Shown here piece after piece: positions 9,237-18,290 of a DNA stretch of 61,242 nucleotides. The stretch lies in the NCBI RefSeq assembly GCF_000855665.1, contig NZ_JXSS01000064.1, forward strand, positions 1 to 61,242. Direction: 5' to 3'. The position numbers were made by a program, and so were the translations under genes. The notes beneath the pieces are model-generated. The model saw only the letters and a list, made by a program, of their open reading frames with translations. It was not told where the DNA came from and searched no databases. How positions within the stretch are numbered: position 1 is the first letter of the stretch; every line of letters begins with the position of its first letter. Origin of the DNA: Lysobacter sp. A03. GTDB taxonomy: Bacteria; Pseudomonadota; Gammaproteobacteria; Xanthomonadales; Xanthomonadaceae.

Positions 9237-9396
9237 GCTCGCTCCTTGTGGTTTAGTCCCTATTACGTCGGAACGCTGCCGGATAGGACATCGCTGCGCT
9301 GGCCAGCCCGGCGGATGGATCGACCGATCGACCTTCCAACTGAACCGTTCAACTGCCGTCTCATCCAATGAGACTGCGAGCGGCGATTCTCGCGCG

Positions 9397-10656
9397 ATGA
9401 ATGTGACCCAGAAGCTTGCCGTGCTCGCCGATGCGGCCAAATACGACGCGTCATGCGCGTCCAGCGGTGCAGCCAAGCGGGATTCGTCCAAGACCGGTGG
9501 CGTGGGCAGCACCGGTGGCATGGGCATTTGTCATTCGTACACGCCCGACGGGCGCTGCGTGTCGCTGCTGAAGATCCTGCTGACCAACTTTTGCGTCTTC
9601 GACTGCGTGTACTGCGTCAACCGCGTGTCCAGCAATGTGCGGCGCGCGCGCTTCTCCACCGATGAGGTGGTGCGGCTGACGCTGGATTTCTACAAGCGCA
9701 ACTACATCGAAGGCCTGTTCCTCTCCAGCGGCATCATCCGCAGCGGCGACTACACCATGGAGCAGCTGGTGGAGGTGGCCCGCAGCCTGCGCGAGGACCA
9801 CCGCTTCGGTGGCTACATCCACCTCAAGACCATCCCGGACGCCGCGCCGGAGCTGCTCGCTGCGGCCGGTCGCTACGCGGACCGGCTCAGCATCAACGTT
9901 GAGCTGCCCACCCAGGCCGGGTTGGACGCGCTCGCCCCGGAGAAGAACCTGGGCAAGATTCGGGGCGCGATGGGCGAAGTCCGCTGGCGGATCGAGGAGG
10001 GCAAGGCGGCGCGCAAGGCGGTGCGGCGCGGTTCGGCCAAGCCGCCACGGTTTGCGCCGGCCGGTCAGAGCACCCAGATGATCATCGGCGCGGACGATGC
10101 CGACGACCGCAGCGTGCTGCAGTCCAGCGCCAACCTCTACGGCAACTACCGACTGCGGCGGGTGTACTACTCGGCGTTCAGCCCGATCCCGGATGCCGCT
10201 TCGTGCCTGCCGCGGGAAGCACCGCCGCTGGCGCGCGAGCACCGCCTGTACCAAGCCGACTGGTTGCTGCGTTTCTACGGGTTCGAGGTCGATGAGATCG
10301 CGCCGCCGGGTGGCAGCACTGCGGCCGGCAGCGGGATGCTCGACCTGGACATCGACCCCAAGCTGGCTTGGGCGCTGCGCCACCCGGAGAAGTTCCCGGT
10401 GGACCTCAACCACGCCCCACGCGAGATGTTGCTCCGGGTGCCGGGGCTGGGCACGCGCAACGTGGGGAGGATCGTCCAGTCGCGCCGCAGCGGCGGCCTG
10501 CGCGTGGCCGATCTGGCGCGGCTGCGTGCACCCATCGCCCGGGTGCTGCCGTTTGTGCAGTTGCTCGACCATCATCCCCGCGGCCAATTGGATGACCCGG
10601 TGCGCCTGCGTGCGCGACTCGCCCCTCCGCCTGTGCAGGGCGGACTGTTCGGCTGA
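9397..10656 (+). CDS. Putative DNA modification/repair radical SAM protein
   Basis: About 419 residues from ATG 9397; the open frame upstream reads as random sequence. The radical SAM 4Fe-4S motif is NFCVFDCVYCVNR (Cys-x3-Cys-x2-Cys), about residues 66-78. A partial TIM barrel follows, and the C-terminus carries a helix-hairpin-helix (VDLNHAPREMLLRVPGLG) that binds DNA non-specifically. This matches the family annotated as putative DNA modification/repair radical SAM protein, which is almost always next to a DUF4130/UdgX gene, as here with an 11-base gap. Chemistry on a DNA base is likely; the substrate is not established. The product ends QGGLFG. Confidence 0.92.
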   Translation: MNVTQKLAVLADAAKYDASCASSGAAKRDSSKTGGVGSTGGMGICHSYTPDGRCVSLLKILLTNFCVFDCVYCVNRVSSNVRRARFSTDEVVRLTLDFYKRNYIEGLFLSSGIIRSGDYTMEQLVEVARSLREDHRFGGYIHLKTIPDAAPELLAAAGRYADRLSINVELPTQAGLDALAPEKNLGKIRGAMGEVRWRIEEGKAARKAVRRGSAKPPRFAPAGQSTQMIIGADDADDRSVLQSSANLYGNYRLRRVYYSAFSPIPDAASCLPREAPPLAREHRLYQADWLLRFYGFEVDEIAPPGGSTAAGSGMLDLDIDPKLAWALRHPEKFPVDLNHAPREMLLRVPGLGTRNVGRIVQSRRSGGLRVADLARLRAPIARVLPFVQLLDHHPRGQLDDPVRLRARLAPPPVQGGLFG

Positions 10657-10667
10657 GCGGCGCAGCC

Positions 10668-12098
10668 ATGTATCGCACTCAGGTGGAGCCGGGCTGGAGT
10701 CTGGACGCGTGGCGTGGACGGACGCGGGCTGCATTGGCTGCTGGCGTGCCGCCCGAGGACCTGCAATGGGACGGCGACGCGCAGCAGGGGCTGGCGCTGG
10801 GCGCGCCGCTGCCGGACGCACCGGAAGCCGGCGCCCGGCTGGTCGTACCGGCGCGGTTTATGGACCTGTCCAGCGCCGTGCTGTGCCACCGCGACACAGG
10901 CCGCCATGGCCTGCTGTACCGCCTGCTTTGGCGCATTGTGAAAGGCGAGCGCGGCCTGTTGGATCGCGCCACCGATCCCGACGTCGTGGCCGCCTCGACG
11001 CTGGCCGCCGCGGTTCGCCGCGACAGCCACAAGATGAAGGCATTCGTGCGCTTTCGCCAGATCCGCGAGGGGGATGAGGCTTACGTGGCGTGGTTTGAGC
11101 CCGATCACTGGATCCTCGACCGGGTTGCGCCGTTCTTCGCCAAACGCTTTGCAGGAATGCGCTGGGCCATCCTCACGCCCTACCGCAGCGTGCGCTGGAA
11201 TGGGGAGGCGCTGGACTTCGGACCCGGCGGGGTGCGCGCTGACGCGCCCGCCGAGGATGCGCGCGAGGACTTGTGGCTCACTTATTACGCCAACATCTTC
11301 AATCCGGCCCGGCTCAATCCGACGATGATGCGGCAGGAGATGCCGCAGAAATACTGGAAGGGTCTGCCCGAGGCGGCCTTGCTGCCGTCACTGCTGCGCG
11401 AGGCCGGCAGCCGGGTGCGGGACATGGCCGAGCGCGAGGCGCAGGCGCCGCGTCGCCGCATTCCCGCGCGTGCCGCCGCGCCGGCGCCGGCCTCAGGCGA
11501 CGTGGGCGGACTGGCGGAAGCGCGCGCACAGGCAGCGGATTGCCGTCGTTGCCCGTTGTGGGAGCCAGCCACCCAGACCGTCTGGGGCGAGGGGCCGGAG
11601 GACGCGCGTTTGATGTTCATCGGTGAGCAGCCGGGGGACGCCGAGGACCTGACGGGCCGGCCGTTTGTCGGCCCCGCCGGGGCGCTGCTCGACCGTGCGT
11701 TCGCCGACGCCGGCATCGACCGCGCGGCGGCCTATCTGACCAACGCCGTCAAGCATTTCCGCTTCGAACAGCGTGGCAAGGTGCGATTGCACAAGCGGCC
11801 GGACGCCAGCCACGTGCGCGCCTGCCACACGTGGCTCCAGCGCGAGCTGGCGACCGTGCGACCGGACACGGTCGTGTGCCTGGGCGCCAACGCCGCGTCG
11901 GCTGTGTTCGGGTCCGGCTTCAGGCTCACGGATGAGCGCGGACGCTGGCACACGCTGGGCAACGGCGTGCGGGCGATCGCCACGGTGCATCCGGCGTGGG
12001 TACTTCGACAGCCTGCAGCGGCGCGGGAATCCGCTTACCGCGGTTTGGTGGCGGACCTGCTTGCGGTTTCATCGGGACGCTCGGAATCCGCTCGCTGA
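10668..12098 (+). CDS. DUF4130 - UdgX fusion (uracil-DNA crosslinking glycosylase family)
   Basis: 476 residues. Residues 1-250 are a DUF4130-type domain (YRLLWRIVKGERG, DSHKMKAFVRFRQ, ILTPYRSVRWNG, YYANIFNPARLNPTMM, MPQKYWKGLPEA). After a Pro/Ala linker, residues 285-476 are a family 4/5-like UDG with iron-sulfur cysteines (C292, C295, C386, C404 by position), motif GEQPGD (319-324), the UdgX R-loop KVRLHKRP with His375, and VHPAW. In mycobacterial UdgX the equivalent His of KRRIH forms a covalent bond with the abasic deoxyribose after uracil excision. Conservation of His and the loop predicts a true UdgX rather than a normal UDG. It is paired with the radical SAM gene upstream. Its 3' end overlaps the convergent hydrolase gene by 64 bases. 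Confidence 0.93.
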   Translation: MYRTQVEPGWSLDAWRGRTRAALAAGVPPEDLQWDGDAQQGLALGAPLPDAPEAGARLVVPARFMDLSSAVLCHRDTGRHGLLYRLLWRIVKGERGLLDRATDPDVVAASTLAAAVRRDSHKMKAFVRFRQIREGDEAYVAWFEPDHWILDRVAPFFAKRFAGMRWAILTPYRSVRWNGEALDFGPGGVRADAPAEDAREDLWLTYYANIFNPARLNPTMMRQEMPQKYWKGLPEAALLPSLLREAGSRVRDMAEREAQAPRRRIPARAAAPAPASGDVGGLAEARAQAADCRRCPLWEPATQTVWGEGPEDARLMFIGEQPGDAEDLTGRPFVGPAGALLDRAFADAGIDRAAAYLTNAVKHFRFEQRGKVRLHKRPDASHVRACHTWLQRELATVRPDTVVCLGANAASAVFGSGFRLTDERGRWHTLGNGVRAIATVHPAWVLRQPAAARESAYRGLVADLLAVSSGRSESAR

Positions 12099-12829
12099 AG
12101 CAGTTCGCGCATCGCGGGCTTCCACAGTTTCCAGTTGTGCTTGCCCGGCAAGACGATGACGTGATCGGCTGGCAGCAGAGGCGTCATCAGTTCAATCGGA
12201 CGCCGGAATGGTTCGTCGGCGCCGTACGCAACCCAGGTCGATTCCGTGCGTTCCGGGCGTCCTGACCAGGCTTGCAGTGAGCGCCACAGCTCGTGCTGGA
12301 ACGAATCCGGCCCCGTCGCCTGTGGCGGTCCCGCCCGCCATGCCGCAAGCCCGCCGGCGTGGCGGATCTGCTGATGGATGGCGTCCTCGCCAAGATAGGG
12401 CGAGAGCAGCAACAGGCCGTCCATCCGGTCCGGGTACTCGCGGTCGTACAGCAGCGCGCCCATCCCGCCGAGCGAGATGCCAGCGAGCCACACCTGCTCG
12501 TACCCCTTGCGTCGGGCCGGCTCGATCACCTCGTCGTGCAGCCGCTGGACAGCGCGACCTTGCTGGTAGAACGGCATGGTCAGCCCGGTGAGCACCACGT
12601 CGGCATCGGGCCAGTTTTGCTGGATGATCCCCGCAACGTCGGTGTCAGTGAGCTTCTGCAAGCTGTCACCGCGCCCGGGCAAAATCACCACCAGCCGATG
12701 CGCCGGCTGCGATGCCGCGACGAAGGTGGTGGGCACCGGCTGGGTGACATCGCCGCCTGCGGCGCAACCTGCCAGAACCAGCAGACACGCGAGCAGCGTC
12801 GGGACGGTTAATCGGCGGGATCTCGTCAT
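12035..12829 (-). CDS. Alpha/beta hydrolase lipoprotein
   Basis: 264 residues from ATG 12829. The N-terminus MTRSRRLTVPTLLACLLVLAGC carries a lipobox (LAGC), so the protein should be membrane-anchored in the envelope. Alpha/beta hydrolase features: LVVILPGRGDS (oxyanion region), nucleophile elbow AGISLGG, acid region GADEPF and catalytic His in LPGKHNWKLW. No substrate can be assigned. The stop lies inside the convergent UdgX gene (64-base tail-to-tail overlap), and the frame is conserved through the overlap. A degraded relative of its C-terminus sits at 14245-14362. Confidence 0.84.
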   Translation of the reverse strand: MTRSRRLTVPTLLACLLVLAGCAAGGDVTQPVPTTFVAASQPAHRLVVILPGRGDSLQKLTDTDVAGIIQQNWPDADVVLTGLTMPFYQQGRAVQRLHDEVIEPARRKGYEQVWLAGISLGGMGALLYDREYPDRMDGLLLLSPYLGEDAIHQQIRHAGGLAAWRAGPPQATGPDSFQHELWRSLQAWSGRPERTESTWVAYGADEPFRRPIELMTPLLPADHVIVLPGKHNWKLWKPAMRELLQRADSERPDETASRSATKPR

Positions 12830-13010
12830 GGCAACGTGCCTGCGAAGGGTGGGGGCAGGGCGGCGGAAAAATCGCTCAGGTACTTCCTGTCCGGCAGACC
12901 ATTCCAATCGTTACTTCCCAACTGGCGCGAATGCGGGAGTTGATGTTCCGGTCCCGCTGAACACGCGCAGAGGCGCGACGCGGATGCGCGGCTGCAGTCG
13001 AAGTGGACGG

Positions 13011-13844
13011 CTACCGCGTGCCGGCGAACGCGCTCGCAAGTACATGGTCGTCAAAAGAGGGCACGACGTCTCCCTGGGTGGCATAGCGGTACAACGCCGC
13101 CGAATAGATGGCTTTGACCGCTGTGATTGAAACCCACACTACCAACAGTCCGGCGTAGATCAAGACCAAAGTGGTTCCCATGCCGATCGCGCCCGCAAAA
13201 TACATGAAAACCGCTGGCCAGACGAACAGCGCGCAACCCGCGCACGCTGCAATCTCGAAACCGATCTGTCCAATCAGATTCTCTCCCCACGTGCTGCTTA
13301 GCAGTCGAACGCTTTCCTTGAGCGCATCGACCGGGCCCACTTCGCGATGAACGATTACCGGGATCACAAGGAACGACGTCACTGTCCAGGTCAGTCCGAG
13401 CAGTGCGGTGGTGAGCCGTCCCAGTAAATCCACACGCTCCTCCAGCGCGTCCAGAATTATGCTGATTGCAGCACAGATGAACGAGTAACCGAAGATTGCC
13501 GGAAGCTTGATGAGGGCGATCTCGAACCCGTCCGTGAGGGTGGGTTCACGTCCATCGAAGCGGATCATCGCTGCGCCGACCAATGCGACGTTGAAGAAAT
13601 TGATGACCAGGTGGCTGAGCAGATAGATAATGAACAGAAGCACGTAGGCCTCCGCACTCAGCGCTGTTCCTTCGGCTTTTGCTTCGAGCAAACCGGTGGA
13701 AATGGACGGTGAGAGGAAAACGGCAAAAATCAGCACGAGCGACAGACCCGAGAGCAGCGGGAACAGCCACAGCTTCCTGTCTGTCATCAATACGGATACG
13801 GCGGGTTTCACCAGCTCCCAGCTTCGCTCGAACCTTTCGAACAT
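13011..13844 (-). CDS. DUF6159-like integral membrane protein
   Basis: 277 residues from ATG 13844 with AGGGGA upstream; the open frame to 14009 is not needed. The sequence starts MFERFERSWELVKPAVSVL and shows about six hydrophobic segments (WLFPLLSGLSLVLIFAVFL, YVLLFIIYLLSHLVINFF, GYSFICAAISIIL, LLGLTWTVTSFLVIPVIV, CALFVWPAVFMYFAGAIG, LVLIYAGLLVVWVSITAVK). This pattern and the SWELVKPA opening match proteins annotated DUF6159. Function unknown. It is divergent from the small gene at 13960. The intergenic region has a minus-strand TTGGCA that could serve as a -35 with a poor -10. Confidence 0.74.
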   Translation of the reverse strand: MFERFERSWELVKPAVSVLMTDRKLWLFPLLSGLSLVLIFAVFLSPSISTGLLEAKAEGTALSAEAYVLLFIIYLLSHLVINFFNVALVGAAMIRFDGREPTLTDGFEIALIKLPAIFGYSFICAAISIILDALEERVDLLGRLTTALLGLTWTVTSFLVIPVIVHREVGPVDALKESVRLLSSTWGENLIGQIGFEIAACAGCALFVWPAVFMYFAGAIGMGTTLVLIYAGLLVVWVSITAVKAIYSAALYRYATQGDVVPSFDDHVLASAFAGTR

Positions 13845-13959
13845 GCGCACGTCCCCTGTGTTGGATATGGTGCCCGCCTGTGGCACCTGCCAATTATTAC
13901 TGGGAACGCGGGCAGGAAAAAGGCCGTGTCGCCCGCCGCACGCATCTGGAGCCGAAGGA

Positions 13960-14244
13960 ATGAAGACCACTGTCGTGGGCCTGATCACGCCGCATTTTCT
14001 GAGAGTCATTGATCTTGCCAGTCAAGCCGAGAAGGGTGTCCAGGTTGACTGGCACTTGCGCAATGAAGTGGCAGCCACTGTCTCGAGTCTTGCGGAGCAG
14101 TACAACGCGCGTGAATTGCTCACGGCGTACGTCCACGGACTGCAGGCGGCGGCCAAGGATGCGGGTACGCACCGGAAGCGCTACGCGGATATGCTGGGGA
14201 CTGCGGCCTCGCTGGCTGCACAGGAGATCGAAAGGCTGGATTGA
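13960..14244 (+). CDS. Small hypothetical protein (94 aa)
   Basis: ATG 13960 follows GGAGCCGAAGGA. The product (MKTTVVGLITPHFLRVIDLASQAEKG...) is predicted helical, without signal peptide or membrane segment, and I do not recognise it. A conserved-looking stretch WHLRNEVAATVSSLAEQYNAREL and acidic-polar composition argue for a real gene. It lies divergent from the DUF6159 gene. Its stop abuts the antisense remnant of an alpha/beta hydrolase. Confidence 0.55.
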   Translation: MKTTVVGLITPHFLRVIDLASQAEKGVQVDWHLRNEVAATVSSLAEQYNARELLTAYVHGLQAAAKDAGTHRKRYADMLGTAASLAAQEIERLD

Positions 14245-14362
14245 GCGGGATTTTCCTGGCCTCCTTTTCCCGGTTCAACACATCCCGCATGTCTCGATTC
14301 CACAATTTCCAGTTGAGCCTGCCGGGGAGCATCACGACGTGCTCCGCTCGCCTGAATCCTTG
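14245..14362 (-). pseudogene. C-terminal remnant of an alpha/beta hydrolase
   Basis: The minus strand encodes AEHVVMLPGRLNWKLWNRD and then MRDVLNREKEARK. This aligns with ADHVIVLPGKHNWKLWKPA and MRELLQRADSE at the end of the intact hydrolase (12035-12829); the DNA is also clearly similar. The catalytic His of KHNW is replaced by Leu (RLNW). Only about 35 codons remain, without a start or the nucleophile region, so this is a dead fragment. It probably derives from a tandem duplication now separated from the intact copy by the DUF6159 and 94-residue genes. Confidence 0.72.
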
Positions 14363-14466
14363 ACCTCGCGGACCGCTCCGGCGGCGGCGTTTGCGTCGCG
14401 TACACGCGATGTGATTGACTGCCTAGTTTGCGGGCGCCTGCCCGCCGCAGTTGAAAGTGGGGTTTT

Positions 14467-15960
14467 ATGGCGATTGGTGTCTGGATCAGTTTGGGCCTGT
14501 ATTTCGCGTTGATGCTGGGGATCGGCTTCTACGCGTACCGCAATTCCACTTCCTCCTCCGAGGAGTACACGCTGGGCGGACGCAGCCTGTCCCCGGCGGT
14601 TGCGGCGCTGTCTGCCGGCGCCTCCGACATGAGCGGCTGGTTGCTGCTCGGCCTGCCGGGTGCGCTGTACATCAGCGGCCTGGTGTCAGCCTGGATCGGC
14701 ATTGGCTTGACCTTGGGCGCGCTGGTGAACTGGATCGTGGTCGCGCCTCGGCTGCGTGAGCAGACCGAGCGTTACGACAACAGCCTGACGATCCCGCAGT
14801 TCCTCTCCAACCGGTTCCCCAGCCGCGCGATGGCGCTGCGTGTGATCTCGGCGCTGATCGTGGTGGTGTTTTTCTCTGTGTACACGGCCTCCGGCCTGGT
14901 GGCGGGCGGCAAGCTGGCCCAGAGCGCGTTCAGCGCAGTGCTGCAGTTCGATGCGATGAGCGACTACGCAGTGGGCGTGTCGCTGACGCTCGGCGTGGTG
15001 CTGGCCTACACCGTCATCGGCGGCTTTCTTGCTGTCAGCCTGACCGACTTCGTGCAGGGCGTGATCATGATGCTGGCGCTGATCATCATGCCGCTGGTGG
15101 TGCTGCTCGGGCCGGGTGGTGGTGGACTTTCGCAGGCCACTGAGACCCTGGCAGTGCTGGGACCAGACTATCTGTCGTGGTTCTCCGGGCTGTCTGTCAT
15201 CGGATTCCTGTCGGCGATCGCGTGGGGGCTTGGCTACTTCGGCCAGCCGCACATCATCGTGCGCTTCATGGCGCTGCGCTCGGTCAAGGACGTGCCCCGG
15301 GCCCGCAACATCGGCATGTCGTGGATGGCGATCTCGGTGTTGGGCTCGATCAGCCTGGGCATCTTCGGGCGGGCCTATGCCCTGCGCAACGGGCTGGTGG
15401 TGGACGACCCGGAGACGATCTTCATCGTGCTGGCCGACCTGCTGTTCCATCCGCTGGTGACCGGCTTCCTGTTTGCGGCGCTGCTGGCTGCGGTGATGAG
15501 CACGATTTCCAGCCAGTTGCTGGTCGCCTCGTCCTCGTTGACCGAGGATTTCTACCGGCTGTTCCTGCGCAAGGACGCGGGCGACAGGGAGACCGTGCTG
15601 GTCGGTCGCATCAGCGTAATGCTGGTGGGTATCGTCGCCGCGTTCCTGGCGTGGGATCCCGACTCGAAGGTCCTGGATCTGGTCAGCCATGCGTGGGCCG
15701 GGTTCGGTGCCGCGTTCGGACCGCTGATCGTGCTCTCCCTGACCTGGCCGCGGATGACCGGAACCGGGGCGGTCGCCGGGTTGGTGATCGGTGCCGCTAC
15801 CGTGATCGGCTGGATCCTGCTGGGTTGGGATGTGCGCTTCATGGGTGGCCCGGGCATCTACGAGATCATCCCGGGTTTTGCCGCCGCGTGGGCCGCGATC
15901 TACTTCGTCAGCCTGTCAACGCAGGGTCAGGACGAGTTCCGCGCGCTGCCGGAGGTTTGA
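14467..15960 (+). CDS. putP: Sodium/proline symporter (SSS family)
   Basis: 497 residues with the twelve to thirteen hydrophobic segments of sodium:solute symporters. PutP hallmarks are present: YTLGGRSLSPAVAALSAGASDMSGWLLLGLPG near the N-terminus (sodium and proline site), VFFSVYTASGLVAGGKLAQ, WGLGYFGQPHIIVRFMA and LLAAVMSTISSQLLVASSSLTEDFYR. It imports proline with sodium across the inner membrane. No putA or regulator is adjacent. The start ATG has only a weak purine-rich leader (AAAGTGGGG). Confidence 0.95.
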   Translation: MAIGVWISLGLYFALMLGIGFYAYRNSTSSSEEYTLGGRSLSPAVAALSAGASDMSGWLLLGLPGALYISGLVSAWIGIGLTLGALVNWIVVAPRLREQTERYDNSLTIPQFLSNRFPSRAMALRVISALIVVVFFSVYTASGLVAGGKLAQSAFSAVLQFDAMSDYAVGVSLTLGVVLAYTVIGGFLAVSLTDFVQGVIMMLALIIMPLVVLLGPGGGGLSQATETLAVLGPDYLSWFSGLSVIGFLSAIAWGLGYFGQPHIIVRFMALRSVKDVPRARNIGMSWMAISVLGSISLGIFGRAYALRNGLVVDDPETIFIVLADLLFHPLVTGFLFAALLAAVMSTISSQLLVASSSLTEDFYRLFLRKDAGDRETVLVGRISVMLVGIVAAFLAWDPDSKVLDLVSHAWAGFGAAFGPLIVLSLTWPRMTGTGAVAGLVIGAATVIGWILLGWDVRFMGGPGIYEIIPGFAAAWAAIYFVSLSTQGQDEFRALPEV

Positions 15961-16118
15961 AGAACTGGGATTGGTCCGGCTTCGCGTCGCTTTGATTGCC
16001 GAATCGGCACCCTGACCGCTGTCTTCGACCATGGAGCTGGCGGATGCCGGTGCGAAATGAGATCTGCCAACGCTGACGTGGGGTCGCTGGGATGGTCGTA
16101 GGCGGCCATCTGGACCAG

Positions 16119-17411
16119 ATGTTCCACTCGCTGAGGATCTTCAACTACCGGCTGTGGGCCGGTGGCGCGCTGGTATCCAATGTCGGCACGTGGATGCAAC
16201 GCATCGGCCAGGACTGGCTGGTGCTGACCGTCCTGACCGATGGCAATGCCACTGCGGTGGGAACGGTTATGGCGCTGCAGTTCGGGCCTCCGCTGCTGCT
16301 GTTGCCGCTGACCGGCTTCGCTGCGGACCACTGGGACCGACGCAAGCTGCTGCTCGCCACGCAGGCGATCTCGGGGCTGCTGGCACTTGGGCTGGGCCTC
16401 CTGACCTTGGCCGGCGTCGTCCAGCTCTGGCATGTCTACGGCTTTGCCTTGCTGCTGGGCTGCGTGACCGCGTTTGACGCCCCGGCCCGGCAGGCGTTCG
16501 TATCGGATCTGGTCAGTGATGACGACCTGGCCAATGCGGTGGCGCTGAACTCGGCCTCCTTCAATGCGGCGCGCATGTTGGGCCCGGCTGCAGCGGGCGT
16601 CCTGATCGCGGCGGTCGGGGAGGGCTGGCTGTTCGTGATCAACGCTGGTTCCTATGCGGCGGTACTGGTCTCGCTGTGGTTCATCCGCGTCCACGAGCTG
16701 TTTACCGAGGCCCGGCCGGAACGCTCGCGCGGCAGTCTGCTGGCCGGCTTCCGCTACGTGTGGAGCCGCCCCGACCTGATGGCGGTGCTGGTGATGCTCT
16801 TCCTGCTGGGGATGCTCGGCTTCAACTTCGCCATCTTCATATCCACCATGTCGGTCAAGGAGTTTGGCGGTGACGCCAGCCAGTTTGGCCTGCTGACCTC
16901 GGCGATGGCGGTGGGCACGATGACCGGCGCACTGTTGTCGGCCCGGCGACCGGTGCCAGGGATGGTCCTGATGGCGGTTTCGGCGGCCGCGTTCGGCACC
17001 AGCATGGTGGTGGCTGCGGTGATGCCCGGTCCAATCCTGTTTGCGGTGGTGCTGTTCTTTGTCGGGTTGGCGGCGTTGACGTTCATGACCGCCAGCAACT
17101 CGATGATGCAACTCACCACCGAGCGCAGCATGCGCGGTCGCGTGCTTGCACTGCGCATCGCCGTGGTCATGGGCGGCACACCGCTGGGCGCGCCGTTGGT
17201 GGGTTGGGTGGTGGATCGCTTCGGCGCGCGCTGGGCGATGGGCGTCGGCGCGCTGTCGGGGCTTGCGGCGGCCGGGGTAGCGGTCGCCTATCTGGCCCGG
17301 CACCGGCAGTTGCGGTTGAGCCGGGATGAAGGCCGATTACGGCTGCTCATCGAGCCCGACCCGAACCATATGACCATGACGCGGGTGGCGGCGGGCGAGC
17401 GGGTGACCTGA
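16119..17411 (+). CDS. MFS transporter, EntS-like (MFS_3) exporter
   Basis: 430 residues from ATG 16119 (MFHSLRIFNYRLWAGG); a start at 16092 would add nine residues. The N-terminal FNYRLWAGGALVSNVGTWMQRIGQDWLV, ADHWDRRKLLL loop, CVTAFDAPARQAFVSDLV and TASNSMMQLTTERSMRGRVLAL are the marks of the DUF894/EntS-like MFS_3 group. Twelve hydrophobic helices are evident. Members export siderophores or small toxic compounds. No siderophore genes are near, so the substrate is open. It lies alone on the plus strand, about 130 bases after the symporter. Confidence 0.88.
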   Translation: MFHSLRIFNYRLWAGGALVSNVGTWMQRIGQDWLVLTVLTDGNATAVGTVMALQFGPPLLLLPLTGFAADHWDRRKLLLATQAISGLLALGLGLLTLAGVVQLWHVYGFALLLGCVTAFDAPARQAFVSDLVSDDDLANAVALNSASFNAARMLGPAAAGVLIAAVGEGWLFVINAGSYAAVLVSLWFIRVHELFTEARPERSRGSLLAGFRYVWSRPDLMAVLVMLFLLGMLGFNFAIFISTMSVKEFGGDASQFGLLTSAMAVGTMTGALLSARRPVPGMVLMAVSAAAFGTSMVVAAVMPGPILFAVVLFFVGLAALTFMTASNSMMQLTTERSMRGRVLALRIAVVMGGTPLGAPLVGWVVDRFGARWAMGVGALSGLAAAGVAVAYLARHRQLRLSRDEGRLRLLIEPDPNHMTMTRVAAGERVT

Positions 17412-17482
17412 GCCGGGTCCGGCCCGCCGGCGGCCGACGACTTCCTGCGCTTGCCTTCACGCCGCGCGCCTATGCTGTGCGA

Positions 17483-18244
17483 ATGAAAAAGCTCGCTGAA
17501 ACCTTCTGGAATATCCGTGGTGTCCACCGCGTCGCCGGTGTGCTGGATATCGGTACGCACATGTCGCTGGTGAAGCGGGGCAATGGCCGCTTTGTGATCG
17601 TGGACGGTTGCGATCCCGACGATGCCCAACGCGAGGCCATGCTGTCGCTCACCGGCGGGGGGGAGCTCGTCGATGCGGTGGTGCACGTGCACCCGTTCCA
17701 CACCCTGCACGTGGAGGCGACCCAGCGGTTCTTTCCGGGCGCGACGCTCTATGGGACGGCGCGCCATCGCCAAAAAGCGCCGACGCTGCCGTGGTCGGGC
17801 ATTCCGGTGGAAGAATGGGGCGAGGATCATCCCCTGGCGGACGTATTCGATCTCTCGGTCCCTGACGGTGTCGGGTTCGTCACCGACGATGAGAGCGTGC
17901 ACGTGGCGTCGGTGCTGGTGCGCGATCGCCAGAGCCGCATCGTCCACGTGGATGACACGCTCAACGTCATGGCGGCGCCGGGGTTTCTCCGCCCGCTGTT
18001 GCCGCAGTCATCGCTGCGCATGCATCCGATGCTGTCGCGCGCGCTGATCCCGGCCGCGGGCGCCGCTGACGCCTACGCCGCGTGGGCGCGTGGGCTTGCC
18101 GCTCGGTGGGCCGACACCCCGGTTGTCTGCGCGGCGCATTCGGCCGTTCGCGACCTGTCAGTCGGCGGCTTCGCCAGGGAAATGGAGGCCGCACTGGACA
18201 AGGTGGCGGGCACGCTCAGTCGGCATCGAGCGCGTTACGGTTAG
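17483..18244 (+). CDS. Metallo-hydrolase-like (DUF4336-type) protein
   Basis: 253 residues from ATG 17483 (MKKLAETFWNIRGVHRVAG); a GTG lies two codons earlier. The fold resembles a metallo-beta-lactamase shape: GTHMSLVKRGNGRFVIVDGC, DAVVHVHPFHTLHVEATQRFFPGA with a histidine-rich HVHPFHTLH segment, IVHVDDTLNVM, and CAAHSAVRDLS near the end. The canonical HxHxDH is not intact, as in DUF4336-like relatives, so activity is uncertain. Cytoplasmic, no signal peptide. No operon partner is obvious. Confidence 0.7.
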   Translation: MKKLAETFWNIRGVHRVAGVLDIGTHMSLVKRGNGRFVIVDGCDPDDAQREAMLSLTGGGELVDAVVHVHPFHTLHVEATQRFFPGATLYGTARHRQKAPTLPWSGIPVEEWGEDHPLADVFDLSVPDGVGFVTDDESVHVASVLVRDRQSRIVHVDDTLNVMAAPGFLRPLLPQSSLRMHPMLSRALIPAAGAADAYAAWARGLAARWADTPVVCAAHSAVRDLSVGGFAREMEAALDKVAGTLSRHRARYG

Positions 18245-18290
18245 CGCTCCGATACAGTCGCGCTTTCTCTCAGTTCAACTGGAGTCCGGA

